A stretch of DNA of 30,827 nucleotides. It comes from an uncultured Eubacterium sp. GTDB lineage: Bacteria > Bacillota > Clostridia > Lachnospirales > Lachnospiraceae. This document shows, one piece after another, positions 23,510-30,827 of the stretch. Both the position numbers and the translations under genes were made by a program. The stretch lies in NCBI GenBank assembly GCA_910586445.1, contig CAJUHV010000046.1, positions 1 to 30,827 on the forward strand, in the 5' to 3' direction. Numbering within the stretch: the stretch's first letter is position 1; every line of letters begins with the position of its first letter. Below the pieces are notes generated by a model. That model was not told the origin of the DNA and made no database searches. It saw only the letters and a program-made list of their open reading frames with translations.

Positions 23510-24075
23510 ATGACATACAATCCAGACCATATGCCTGCGCATATTGTGACAGGAGACCTGTTTCAGTATTACCACTGCCGCCTGTTCCGTCCCGATGAAG
23601 CAAGCCTTGAAAGGCTCCGCAGTGCCTGCCGCTGCATTGAACAGGAGCTGGCAGGAAATGCATTCGGCAGGCATGTCCTGGCTTATTCATCCGTGATCGA
23701 AATACTCGTCCTGCTAAACCGGGCATATTTTGAAACAATGGATACCGCAGACGAAGATATTACCGAAAGCACACTTATTAATCAAATTCTAATCTATATA
23801 AATGGGCATCTCGCAGAACCCATGACACTTGAAACAATCGCAGCGCAGTTTTTTATCAGCAAAAATCACCTCAGCCACCAGTTTAAACGATTTACCGGCC
23901 TCTCGCCTTATCAGTATATTATGAAAAAAGATTGAAAACAGCCTACAACATGCTCTGCGGCGGCATAAGTGCATACACTGCGTGTGAAAAATGCGGATAT
24001 AATGACTACTCCAATTTTCAAAAAGCCTTCCGGCGCGAGTTTGGAAAAAATCCGAGCGACCTTATGAAAAAATAG
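23510..24075 (+). pseudogene. AraC-family regulator, frameshifted in an A tract and lacking the usual N-terminal half
   Basis: The first frame (141 residues, ending at 23935) holds a helical linker (LAYSSVIEILVLLNRAYFET) and the first HTH of the AraC domain (LETIAAQFFISKNHLSHQFK) and stops after YQYIMKKD. One extra A in the run of six at about 23922-23929 would turn this into IMKKRLKTAYNMLCGG and continue through ACEKCGYNDYSNFQKAFRRE to the natural end FGKNPSDLMKK at 24075. The second HTH is therefore out of frame. About 80-100 residues of the usual cupin sensing domain are also absent, although a promoter and ribosome site stand right before the present start. It may be a pseudogene, a phase-variable gene or a sequencing error in the A run. 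Position opposite the TRAP operon suggests its former target. Its end overlaps that of the convergent sortase gene. Confidence 0.8.
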
Positions 24076-25045
24076 TTTCAGCATCAGATAACTGTATTTT
24101 CTCATACAATAACGCCTGTACAATCAGGCGCTGATTTCCCCATCCGGTACAAGTAGACAGCGTAAGCACCCGCAGCGGGCTGTTCTGCCAGACATCATCC
24201 GTCTGATACAGCGAGGCTGCTGCTGCCCGGCTGATATAATTTTCCAGTGCATCACTGCTCCCAATACCCACTGCATAAACACTGCTGCCGGCACTGACCC
24301 GGCTCACCGAAAAAATCCTGCCAAAATACAATGCATCCGCGGCAGCCAGAACAACCGGCCTGTGTGACTCATAATAGGACTCCACCATATAGTTTTTCAG
24401 CTGGCCGAACATCCTGCCTCCAGACCCATTATGCCCATATATGATCCAATGATACTCCTTGGCGCTGCATCGAAAATCAAAAAACAGACTTCCCAGTGCA
24501 TTTTTACTTCCATCCGGCAGATGATCCAGATAAAAGGAATTATCGCTGCCAAGCATAACTGGATAGTCTACCATTGTGCCCGGAATCTGAATCCATGCCG
24601 CCAGATCCGCATACCGTTTGGACAGATTAGAAACCTTTGCCGATAATTCCATAAATCTGTCCCGCTCATCTTCTTTAAATATTGGTGAATTCTGCACATT
24701 CTCAGGTACATCCGCCGCATCTGTATGCTGTCCGCTGACGGAGCTATCTGTTACATCTATATCCTGCACATTCCCAGAATGCTCTGAAACGGATGTATCC
24801 TGCACATTACGAAGGCCGTCTGTTACTTCTGTGTCCTGCACATTCTCAGTCGCATCCTGCAGGTCTGACAGCCTGCCGCATTGCTCATCTGATAATCCGC
24901 CCTGCCCCGCTGCACCGATATTTTTATAAAAATCCATTCCATCCTGCATAACAGACAGCCTGACAGCCAGTTCTGCACCCACAGCCAGAAAGGCTGCGAG
25001 TACAGTAAAATAAAGTATTCGAAAAAATTTACATCTGTTTTTCAT
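24062..25045 (-). CDS. Class B sortase with a repeat-bearing linker
   Basis: The 327-residue protein has an N-terminal membrane anchor (about 8-30), then about 80 residues of linker containing repeated NVQDT-type units (ENVQDTEVTDGLR, NVQDTSVSEHSG, NVQDIDVTDSSV, ENVQNSP), then the sortase B domain from about residue 130. Catalytic residues are His205 (IIYGHNGSGG), Cys299 (LTLSTCTGWGN) and Arg306 (NQRLIVQ). It begins one base after the stop of the adhesin gene, its obvious substrate. Class B enzymes attach proteins to the cell wall or build pilus-like assemblies. The long repeat linker is unusual for a sortase, which usually passes quickly from anchor to domain. Confidence 0.94.
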   Translation of the reverse strand: MKNRCKFFRILYFTVLAAFLAVGAELAVRLSVMQDGMDFYKNIGAAGQGGLSDEQCGRLSDLQDATENVQDTEVTDGLRNVQDTSVSEHSGNVQDIDVTDSSVSGQHTDAADVPENVQNSPIFKEDERDRFMELSAKVSNLSKRYADLAAWIQIPGTMVDYPVMLGSDNSFYLDHLPDGSKNALGSLFFDFRCSAKEYHWIIYGHNGSGGRMFGQLKNYMVESYYESHRPVVLAAADALYFGRIFSVSRVSAGSSVYAVGIGSSDALENYISRAAAASLYQTDDVWQNSPLRVLTLSTCTGWGNQRLIVQALLYEKIQLSDAETIFS

Positions 25046-25046
25046 T

Positions 25047-28000
25047 TCACTCTTTATTACTTTCTTTTTTCTTAGAATCGTAAAGAAAATGATAAATCGT
25101 CATCACTGCCAGCACAGCTCCCAGCAGGATCAATATACCTGCCAGCCACGGCACGAGATCTCTTGTGTTCGGTATATGCAGATTCTGCGCCGCGTCTGCA
25201 GGATAATCAGATGATTCCTTTCGGCCTGCAGAATGCCCGGACGCACCAGCGCCGGCATCATGTAGAGAACCTGCATCCGCTCCGTTATTTTTAGTGCCCC
25301 TGCCTATGCTGCTGTCATTTTTTGTACCGTTATGATTACTGTCTTTATTTCCTTTACTATTGTTTTCCATACTTCCCAGATCACTGCCGTCTGCGCTGCC
25401 GCTATTGCCACTGCCATCTGCGCTGCTGCCTGCGCTGCCATCTGCTCCATCTGTGCTGCTGTCGTTGTCTGCGCTGCTGCCTGCGCTGCCATCTGCTCCA
25501 TCTGTGCTGCTGTCGCTGTCTGCGCTGCTGCCATTGCTTTCATCTGCAGCGCTGCCATTGGCACCGCCTGTACTGCCGTCTGCGCCGCTGCTATTGGTTT
25601 CATCTGCAGTGCCGTTATCAGTACTTCCATTGCCTCCTGTACCGTTGCCGCCCGTACTGTCGTCTCCGCTGCCGCCATTGCCGCCGCCCATACTGCCATC
25701 TATGCCGTCTGTACTGTCGTCTCCGCTGCTGCCTGCGCTGCCATTGCTTTCATCTGCTGCGCTGCTGTTAGTGCTGCCGCCTGTGCCATTACCATCTGCG
25801 CTGTCACCCGAGCCGCTCCCATTTTCGCCACCCAAACTGCCGCCTGCACCACCATTTTCGCCTGCACCGCCGCTATTACTGCCACTGCTGCCTGCTCCGC
25901 TGCCATCGGTACCGCCATTACCGCCGCCCAGACTGCCGCCTGTACCGTCTGCACCACTGCTGTCGCCTGCTCCGCTGCCACCGGTACTTCCATTACTGCC
26001 GCCTGTATCACTACCATTGCCGCCTGTACCGCTGTCATTACCATCTGTGCCGTCTGCATTACCGCTGCCGCCTGTGTCTCCATGATCACCGCCTTCATCT
26101 GTATCACCTCCGCCATCTGTACCCTCTTTTGGATCAGGCTGGTTTGTCAGTTCCAGCTGCACCTGTGACTTTGCCGCTCCGGCTGTAATACGCAGGACTC
26201 CATCACCGACATCTTCTGCCTCTGCCGGCAGCGACAACCATCCAGGCGTATGATCGTATCCAGATATGCCCTTTGTCTCCTCCAGCTCATACACAGAATC
26301 CGGCTTTACACGAAACGTAATCCTGCCTGAGGAATCGGTCACTGCCTGCGCCAGCGGCAGGCCGCGCTGCTGCACGTCGCTTTTCCATTGAAACAGTGTA
26401 AACGTCACGCCTTCCAGCGGGTCGCCCGTCTCATGATCTGATTTTACAACCGTGATCGAAGCCTTTCTGGCGGCAACTCCGCCGCCTCCGCCGCCTCCGC
26501 CTCCGCCGCCTCCGATGCTGGCGCTGTTATTTCTGCCTCCGCCTAAAAATACGGTGCTGCTGTCAAAGCGGACACTGTTTCCATAGCTCCCCTTTTCTAC
26601 TTCGATCATATCTGCGGTATAAGCCAGCACATAAGCTCCTGTATCATTCTCTGCGACAGGGAGCTTTACACGGATACTATTTTCCTCAGGGTCAAACGAC
26701 TCAGCTTCTAACGGCAGTCCTTCCCCTATTTTCTTATAGTCGGGCTTTTGCATCGCGCGGTCTGAGGTGCCTGATACTTCCGCTTTATAAAACCGCAGCG
26801 TATCCAGATCAATCTGCAGCCGTTTATCCAGCGTATCAACCAATGCTGAATCTTTCGGAAGGCGCAGCCCAAACGGATTGACCAGCACCTCATAGGATAT
26901 CAGTTCCTTATCAGGCTGCGGCATGCTGCTTTTTACCAGTCCGTGGTTCGTAAAGCTTTTGGCCACTGTATGGGATACTTCTTCAAATTCGATACCGTCT
27001 GCCCTGCCGGTCATGCTGATTGTATTTGATACTGTCACCGAACCGCTGTCATTATTAAAAATCTCTGGGTCTACTTCTGTATCAAACGCTACCGTTGTTT
27101 TCCCGTTTACCTCTCCCAGATTAACGGCCAGCCCGCCGTCCGGCAGCACTCTGGCATCTGCTCCTGCTATCTCAGGAACCGTAGTCAGCGAGCCGGGTTT
27201 ATAGCTTAACCCATCAGGCAGTGCATCTGTCAGATTGATGTCTGTCATGGCAAGTCCAGATTCATTTACGTCCACCGTCCAGTGCATGGTACGCTGTGCA
27301 TAATCATAAACAGGCTCCTTTTTCTTTAAAACCGCTGCGCTGACATCTGCCTGGCTTACTGCTTCTGCCCGGCGCTCACTGCCTGTGTTTCCAATTATCA
27401 TATTTTCTGTAGATATTGTATTTTTAAACATCTCTTTTGATGTATTTGCGGCAAAAATACAAGGATCGCATACTTTCGCCGTATAGCTGAGCGTTACAAT
27501 TTTTCGTCCGATGTCCTTTACCGCTATAATCAGCCTGTCGTTTTCGTACTCCAGTTTCACCAGCTCGGCATTCTGCGGCTTTTGACCTTCAATCAGCACA
27601 CTGACATCACCCACACCTGCCGGCAGCTCCATGCCTCCCTTATGTCCGTCAATACCGCAGCTTCTGCTGCCTGCACGCAGATCATCTGTAAAAACAGCGC
27701 TTTTTAAATCAGCCCTGTGCGGATTAATCACTACCTGCCAGCTGATGGAACGGTCAGACTGGCTGTACCCCGTATTGCTTTTTTCCAGCGTAGCTGTACC
27801 TGACGAACCGCTGCCGTTACCGCTGTTTACCGGAACCTTCACCTGCGGTGTTTTATAATCCCTGCCATTGTATAAAAATGTAAACCACGCTGTATTATCT
27901 CCAAGGCCGGTCCCGCTGTCATACATCTCCTCAGGAACTGTTGTCTTGTATGTAATTACAACAGGCTGGCTTCCCGATGCGCTCAGGCCGGCAATCTTAA

Positions 28001-29375
28001 ATTCATTGGTCTGCTCATCCACATGCACAGAGACTTCTGCCTGATTTACCTTTACCGATTGCTCAGCCAGCGTGCTGCCTTCCGGAAGCCTGTCACAAAG
28101 CGTCAGGGCATTTTCCCTGTCAAATGTAAACTCATTTGGATAAAACTTAACCGTCCAGTCTGTCTCTGCACCTGTCCCATCCTGATGTCGCGTTGTCGTG
28201 CCGCTTTTTTCCAGCCAGGCCGGCCTGTCAATCTTGACTGTCTTTGCTGCCTGAATGCCCAGATCTTCAAATCCGCCGTCTTTTTCTGCAAATACCCCTG
28301 CTTCATTTCGGATCTCCTGACTGCTGCCCTCCCCCGGCAGCAGCAGCTCTTCGTTTATCTGCGTTTTATAAGTAATCTTAAATGACTCTGCCGGATTTCC
28401 ATTCGTCGCCCTGCCCGGGCTGAATTTTGTACCTCCAAAGCTTAAAACCTGATTTCCATCCTCTCCGGTTTCAACCAATACATATGCTTCTGCCTGCATA
28501 GGAATATCCTCACGCCGGGTACACGCAGCCAGCTGCTGCCCGTTGATTTCCGCACTGCCTTCCACATAGCTATGCCGTGCAGACACAATTGTGTCCCGCA
28601 GCTCAAACAGTGTATCCGGTGTCACCCCATCCTCTGCCGCAGGATTCTGCCACGGCGTATATGCAATTTCCCATATAATAGTTTTTCCTGCGGTGTTTCC
28701 ATGTTTTTGAATCCTTGCCTTTGCCTGTACCGGTTCATTTTCTTCATACCCAAAGACCAGATGCTCTCCATTTTCAAACCTCATAATATAACGGTTCGCC
28801 GCTTCTTCCATCGGCGGCTCGCTTTCCGGCGGAGCAGGTGCCCTGCCGCAGTGCAGGTAAAAATATGCCCCGTTCAGCTCATCATACTCCGACAAAACCG
28901 TTCCAGAGCCTTCCGCATTCATTTGAAACGTAATCCAGGCTCGTGTTCCGTCTGCATAAAGCCTTGCAAATTCTACCTGCTCGTGGCTTTCCTCTGTTTC
29001 GATCGTAAGGGCACTGCCATTTTTTAAATCCGGCAGAACCAAATGCGGTGATATATCCAAATAATACTCCGCATCCGCCTCTATATCCTGAATTTTTTCC
29101 GGCATGATTTTATAAGTATAATTTAACACCACCTGCTTGTCCCTGCTAAGCAGCGTATTTTCGCTGATCTGCACACCCGGTTTTCCATCAGCGTTTTCGT
29201 GCAGCGTAATACTTTCAAATTCTGCAATGCTTTGAAATAATTTCGGTTCTGTATACGTAGCTTCTGCAGGTATTGGACAAAATACAGTAAACATGCACAA
29301 ACACAAAAAAAGTGCCCATACCCTTACCTTCATTTTATGCCGAAACTTGTTTTCACGCTGAATATAACTCATCAT
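25047..29375 (-). CDS. Large cell-wall-anchored adhesin with collagen-binding-type and SpaA domains and a Gly/Ser/Asp stalk
   Basis: The 1442-residue protein follows GGGGAGG. It has a long N-terminal signal (hydrophobic part about 19-39, ending PAEA). Residues about 45-940 contain a series of adhesin domains of the collagen-binding fold type, recognised by repeating starts such as TDWTVKFYPNEFTFDRENAL, ISWQVVINPHRADLKSAVFT, MHWTVDVNESGLAMTDINLT and ISYEVLVNPFGLRLPKDSAL. Residues 955-966 are twelve glycines. A SpaA/Cna-B domain (about 972-1080, ITVVKSDHETGDPLEGVTFT to YELEETKGISGYDH) has the Lys and Glu for an isopeptide bond. A Gly/Ser/Asp/Asn-rich stalk follows (about 1085-1350). The end has IPNTRD (1401-1406), a hydrophobic helix and a SKKKESNKE tail, a sorting signal for the adjacent sortase. 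Confidence 0.93.
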   Translation of the reverse strand: MMSYIQRENKFRHKMKVRVWALFLCLCMFTVFCPIPAEATYTEPKLFQSIAEFESITLHENADGKPGVQISENTLLSRDKQVVLNYTYKIMPEKIQDIEADAEYYLDISPHLVLPDLKNGSALTIETEESHEQVEFARLYADGTRAWITFQMNAEGSGTVLSEYDELNGAYFYLHCGRAPAPPESEPPMEEAANRYIMRFENGEHLVFGYEENEPVQAKARIQKHGNTAGKTIIWEIAYTPWQNPAAEDGVTPDTLFELRDTIVSARHSYVEGSAEINGQQLAACTRREDIPMQAEAYVLVETGEDGNQVLSFGGTKFSPGRATNGNPAESFKITYKTQINEELLLPGEGSSQEIRNEAGVFAEKDGGFEDLGIQAAKTVKIDRPAWLEKSGTTTRHQDGTGAETDWTVKFYPNEFTFDRENALTLCDRLPEGSTLAEQSVKVNQAEVSVHVDEQTNEFKIAGLSASGSQPVVITYKTTVPEEMYDSGTGLGDNTAWFTFLYNGRDYKTPQVKVPVNSGNGSGSSGTATLEKSNTGYSQSDRSISWQVVINPHRADLKSAVFTDDLRAGSRSCGIDGHKGGMELPAGVGDVSVLIEGQKPQNAELVKLEYENDRLIIAVKDIGRKIVTLSYTAKVCDPCIFAANTSKEMFKNTISTENMIIGNTGSERRAEAVSQADVSAAVLKKKEPVYDYAQRTMHWTVDVNESGLAMTDINLTDALPDGLSYKPGSLTTVPEIAGADARVLPDGGLAVNLGEVNGKTTVAFDTEVDPEIFNNDSGSVTVSNTISMTGRADGIEFEEVSHTVAKSFTNHGLVKSSMPQPDKELISYEVLVNPFGLRLPKDSALVDTLDKRLQIDLDTLRFYKAEVSGTSDRAMQKPDYKKIGEGLPLEAESFDPEENSIRVKLPVAENDTGAYVLAYTADMIEVEKGSYGNSVRFDSSTVFLGGGRNNSASIGGGGGGGGGGGGVAARKASITVVKSDHETGDPLEGVTFTLFQWKSDVQQRGLPLAQAVTDSSGRITFRVKPDSVYELEETKGISGYDHTPGWLSLPAEAEDVGDGVLRITAGAAKSQVQLELTNQPDPKEGTDGGGDTDEGGDHGDTGGSGNADGTDGNDSGTGGNGSDTGGSNGSTGGSGAGDSSGADGTGGSLGGGNGGTDGSGAGSSGSNSGGAGENGGAGGSLGGENGSGSGDSADGNGTGGSTNSSAADESNGSAGSSGDDSTDGIDGSMGGGNGGSGDDSTGGNGTGGNGSTDNGTADETNSSGADGSTGGANGSAADESNGSSADSDSSTDGADGSAGSSADNDSSTDGADGSAGSSADGSGNSGSADGSDLGSMENNSKGNKDSNHNGTKNDSSIGRGTKNNGADAGSLHDAGAGASGHSAGRKESSDYPADAAQNLHIPNTRDLVPWLAGILILLGAVLAVMTIYHFLYDSKKKESNKE
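25340..26115 (-). repeat. Low-complexity repeat region of the adhesin stalk
   Basis: About 780 bases encode short repeats of Gly, Ser, Asp, Asn, Thr and Ala (for example GSAGSSADNDSSTDGADGSA and TGGSNGSTGGSGAGDSSG). Near-identical stretches of about 50 bases are repeated in tandem at roughly 25420-25520. Length variation by recombination is likely. Confidence 0.85.
26478..26513 (-). repeat. Twelve-glycine codon run in the adhesin
   Basis: Twelve consecutive GGN codons separate the collagen-binding-type domains from the SpaA domain and probably form a flexible hinge. The codons are mixed GGA and GGC. Confidence 0.9.
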
Positions 29376-29498
29376 GCATCCTCCCCGTTGTTTTCATATG
29401 GCTGCATACAGGCGGTATACACTGCTGAATTCCCTGTTATTTTCATCACACTGTATCCAAAAGAGGTTCGTGGTCTCATCTGCATGCAGATCCGTCTG

Positions 29499-29796
29499 CG
29501 TAAGACAGTATCCTAATTGCTGTCACTTCTGCCTCTGCATAAGGCAATATCCTGTATACAATCAGATCCATTTACATAAAACAGTTTCCTGTATACAATC
29601 AGATCTGCTTCATAAAACAGTTTCCTGTATACGCTCAGATCTGCTTTCATAAAACAGTTTCCTGTATACAATTAGATCTGCTTTCATAAAACAATATCCT
29701 GTATACGCCCAGATCTTGTCTGTGCAAGACAGTATCCTCCTGCTGTCATTTCTGTCTCCGCATAAGACGGCATCCTGTATGCAGCCAGTATTTAGA
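29499..29796. repeat. Tandem array of 36-40 bp units upstream of the adhesin gene
   Basis: Eight units begin at 29499, 29538, 29575, 29611, 29648, 29685, 29725 and 29761 (lengths 39, 37, 36, 37, 37, 40, 36, about 36). Typical plus-strand content is CATAAAACAGTTTCCTGTAT followed by ACAATCAGATCTGCTT. The inner units are 85-95% alike; the first and seventh form a second subtype (AAGACAGTATCCT ... GCTGTCA). Most units contain two small palindromes, TGTATACA or GTATAC and AGATCT, in fixed positions. There are no unique spacers, so it is not a CRISPR array. It lies 125 bases upstream of the adhesin start and fills most of the 565-base gap to the next gene. No clear promoter was identified in the gap. 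Confidence 0.88.
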
Positions 29797-29940
29797 CACT
29801 ATCATATAACCGATGAAATCAACAAGTGCTCATTCTGCACATTCCGCACCCATTTTTTCACATCTCTGTACAGTTTCTCTGCCTCCCTTTTTACGTTCTC
29901 CCAAACTTTTTCCCAAATATGATAAATATTTCATCCAGAC

Positions 29941-30258
29941 ATGACGAAAATTACCGATTACAGCTTTTTATTCCAGAATATGCCCGCAATGCCAAAGAAA
30001 AACATCATTGGAAGTTTTCAGCTGTCACAGTTAAACAGCCGTTCTGTACAGGCACAGCTAAAAGCTGCAGGCATTAACACCAACAGCAGACAGTACAAAG
30101 CTGCAGTGAAAGAGATGATGCGCGCTACGGAGCAGCTAAAGGAGGAAAATGCTAGAAAAAAATCATATACGCATAGTTGTAACGCAAAAAGTATTAAAAT
30201 TGGAGGGCGTGGATTTAATACCTTGCAAAACGTTATTGATCCTTGTTTTTGTGTGTAA
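29941..30258 (+). CDS. Uncharacterised protein, probably truncated
   Basis: The first 70 residues (MTKITDYSFLFQNMPAMPKK, then GSFQLSQLNSRSVQAQLKAA and GINTNSRQYKAAVKEMMRA) resemble the start of longer lineage-specific proteins of Clostridia with a similar opening. After about residue 73 (EENARKKSYTHS) the style changes and the frame ends at residue 105, so the gene was probably cut by a deletion or insertion at about 30155. There is no clear ribosome-binding site. No function is known. The broken end lies just upstream of the YafY-type regulator. Confidence 0.5.
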   Translation: MTKITDYSFLFQNMPAMPKKNIIGSFQLSQLNSRSVQAQLKAAGINTNSRQYKAAVKEMMRATEQLKEENARKKSYTHSCNAKSIKIGGRGFNTLQNVIDPCFCV

Positions 30259-30317
30259 TAAAATTCATTTATGACTGTTCAGTTGATAATGAGCAGAAAA
30301 ATGATTATAATTAATGC

Positions 30318-30350
30318 TGCCATATAGTGTCAGGATTTTGATGGTATTCT
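30318..30350 (+). promoter_or_regulatory. Promoter/operator of the YafY-type regulator
   Basis: A dyad, TGCCA-N5-TGTCA (30318-30332), is followed by 12 bases and TATTCT (30345-30350), 22 bases before the start codon. The dyad replaces the -35 element. It matches the elements at 2415-2447 and 3111-3143 in sequence and spacing. Confidence 0.65.
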
Positions 30351-30372
30351 ATTATCCAAGGAGGAACTGGCA

Positions 30373-30827
30373 ATGCAGGAAAGCAGATTATTTAAAATTG
30401 TGTATCATTTACTTGATAAGGGACAGGCTACTGCTCCAGAATTAGCAGAAAAATTTGAAGTGTCTGTAAGGACAATTTACAGGGATATTGATGCTCTAAG
30501 TGGCGCGGGTGTTCCTATTTATGCAGAAGCAGGGCGAAACGGCGGCATTCATCTGATGAATGATTTTGTTTTAGATAAGACAGTGCTGTCAGAAGAAGAA
30601 AAGCAGGAAATTCTAACAGCCTTACAAAGTATTAATTCTATGAACAATATTGGCAGCAATCAAACATTGCAAAAACTTTCTGCAATATTTAATATGAGTT
30701 CGGAAAACTGGCTTGAAGTGGATTTTTCCCGATGGGGCAATAATGGAACTGACAATGAGAAATTTGAATTGCTAAAATCAGCGGTAATTCATCAAAAGTG
30801 CGTAAAAATAACCTATGCAAATTCCTA
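30373..30827 (+). CDS. YafY-type HTH/WYL transcriptional regulator, 3' part off the window
   Basis: The open frame of 151 codons runs off the right edge. It starts MQESRLFKIVYHLLDKGQAT behind AAGGAGG. Residues 1-60 form the HTH of the DeoR/YafY type (LAEKFEVSVRTIYRDIDALS, then GAGVPIYAEAGRNGGIHLMN), followed by the linker LSEEEKQEILTALQSINSMN and VDFSRWGNNGTDNEKFELLK, leading into the WYL domain. WYL domains bind ligands such as nucleotides or nucleic acids. It is about 70% alike to the remaining parts of the broken copy at 2445-3094 and likely binds the shared TGNCA-N5-TGTCA sites. Confidence 0.92.
   Translation, partial: MQESRLFKIVYHLLDKGQATAPELAEKFEVSVRTIYRDIDALSGAGVPIYAEAGRNGGIHLMNDFVLDKTVLSEEEKQEILTALQSINSMNNIGSNQTLQKLSAIFNMSSENWLEVDFSRWGNNGTDNEKFELLKSAVIHQKCVKITYANS

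Noticed and set aside
25304..26168. Long open frames in other frames and on the opposite strand of the adhesin stalk (Ala/Cys- or Pro/Leu-rich)
   Set aside because: They mirror the low-complexity Gly/Ser/Asp coding repeats and lack ribosome sites.
29374..29652. Plus-strand open frame repeating HKTVSCIQSDLL
   Set aside because: It is a by-product of the tandem array with a near-36-base period; unit lengths of 37 and 40 break the frame, and there is no ribosome site.
29499..29796. CRISPR array
   Set aside because: Repeats directly abut each other without unique spacers, and no cas genes are present.

Overview
The window looks like a chromosomal segment of a Gram-positive anaerobe of the Clostridia, most likely a Lachnospiraceae-type gut bacterium. 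The reasons are strong GGAGG ribosome-binding sites, TTGACA/TATAAT promoters, lipobox lipoproteins, a class B sortase with a wall-anchored collagen-binding-type adhesin, a BlaI/M56 pair, YafY-type WYL regulators and an Rpn-type nuclease. No tRNA, rRNA, CRISPR array or complete insertion sequence was seen. The taxonomic call is an inference from gene content and style.

Layout. 1-1430 (minus): 3'-truncated M56 (BlaR1-like) membrane peptidase behind its BlaI repressor, with a consensus promoter and two palindromic operators. 1.4-3.1 kb: a decayed module with a gene remnant, an internally deleted AraC-effector-domain gene, an intact small zinc-ribbon gene, and a YafY-type regulator broken by a deletion and a stop codon. 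3.3-5.7 kb (minus): two uncharacterised proteins and an Rpn-family nuclease. 5.9-7.7 kb (minus): ECF sigma factor, membrane (anti-sigma-like) protein and zinc-ribbon membrane protein, overlapping, behind a probable self-recognised promoter. 7.8-8.8 kb: an uncharacterised protein with a strong terminator. 9.0-12.3 kb: a two-gene chromate transporter divergent from a LysR regulator, followed by an orphan flagellin lysine methylase (FliB).

12.4-17.2 kb (minus): a GHKL (AgrC-like) histidine kinase without a response regulator, a promoter preceded by two LytTR-like direct repeats, a tiny lipoprotein made largely of NDPYKQ repeats, and a family 3 glycoside hydrolase lipoprotein whose leader carries the same motif. 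17.3-20.4 kb: NifX/NifB-type protein with a His-rich tail, then a polar amino-acid ABC importer (ATPase, permease, binding lipoprotein). 20.5-24.1 kb: a TRAP transporter operon divergent from an AraC-family regulator frameshifted in an A tract. 24.1-29.8 kb: sortase B coupled to a 1442-residue adhesin, with an unusual 36-40 bp tandem array upstream. 29.9 kb to the end: a probably truncated gene and an intact (edge-cut) YafY-type regulator, a paralogue of the broken copy at 2.4-3.1 kb.

The most interesting items are the kinase / LytTR-like repeat / repeat-lipoprotein / GH3 cluster, the tandem array before the adhesin, and three matching operator-promoter elements linked to the YafY-type regulators at both ends of the window.
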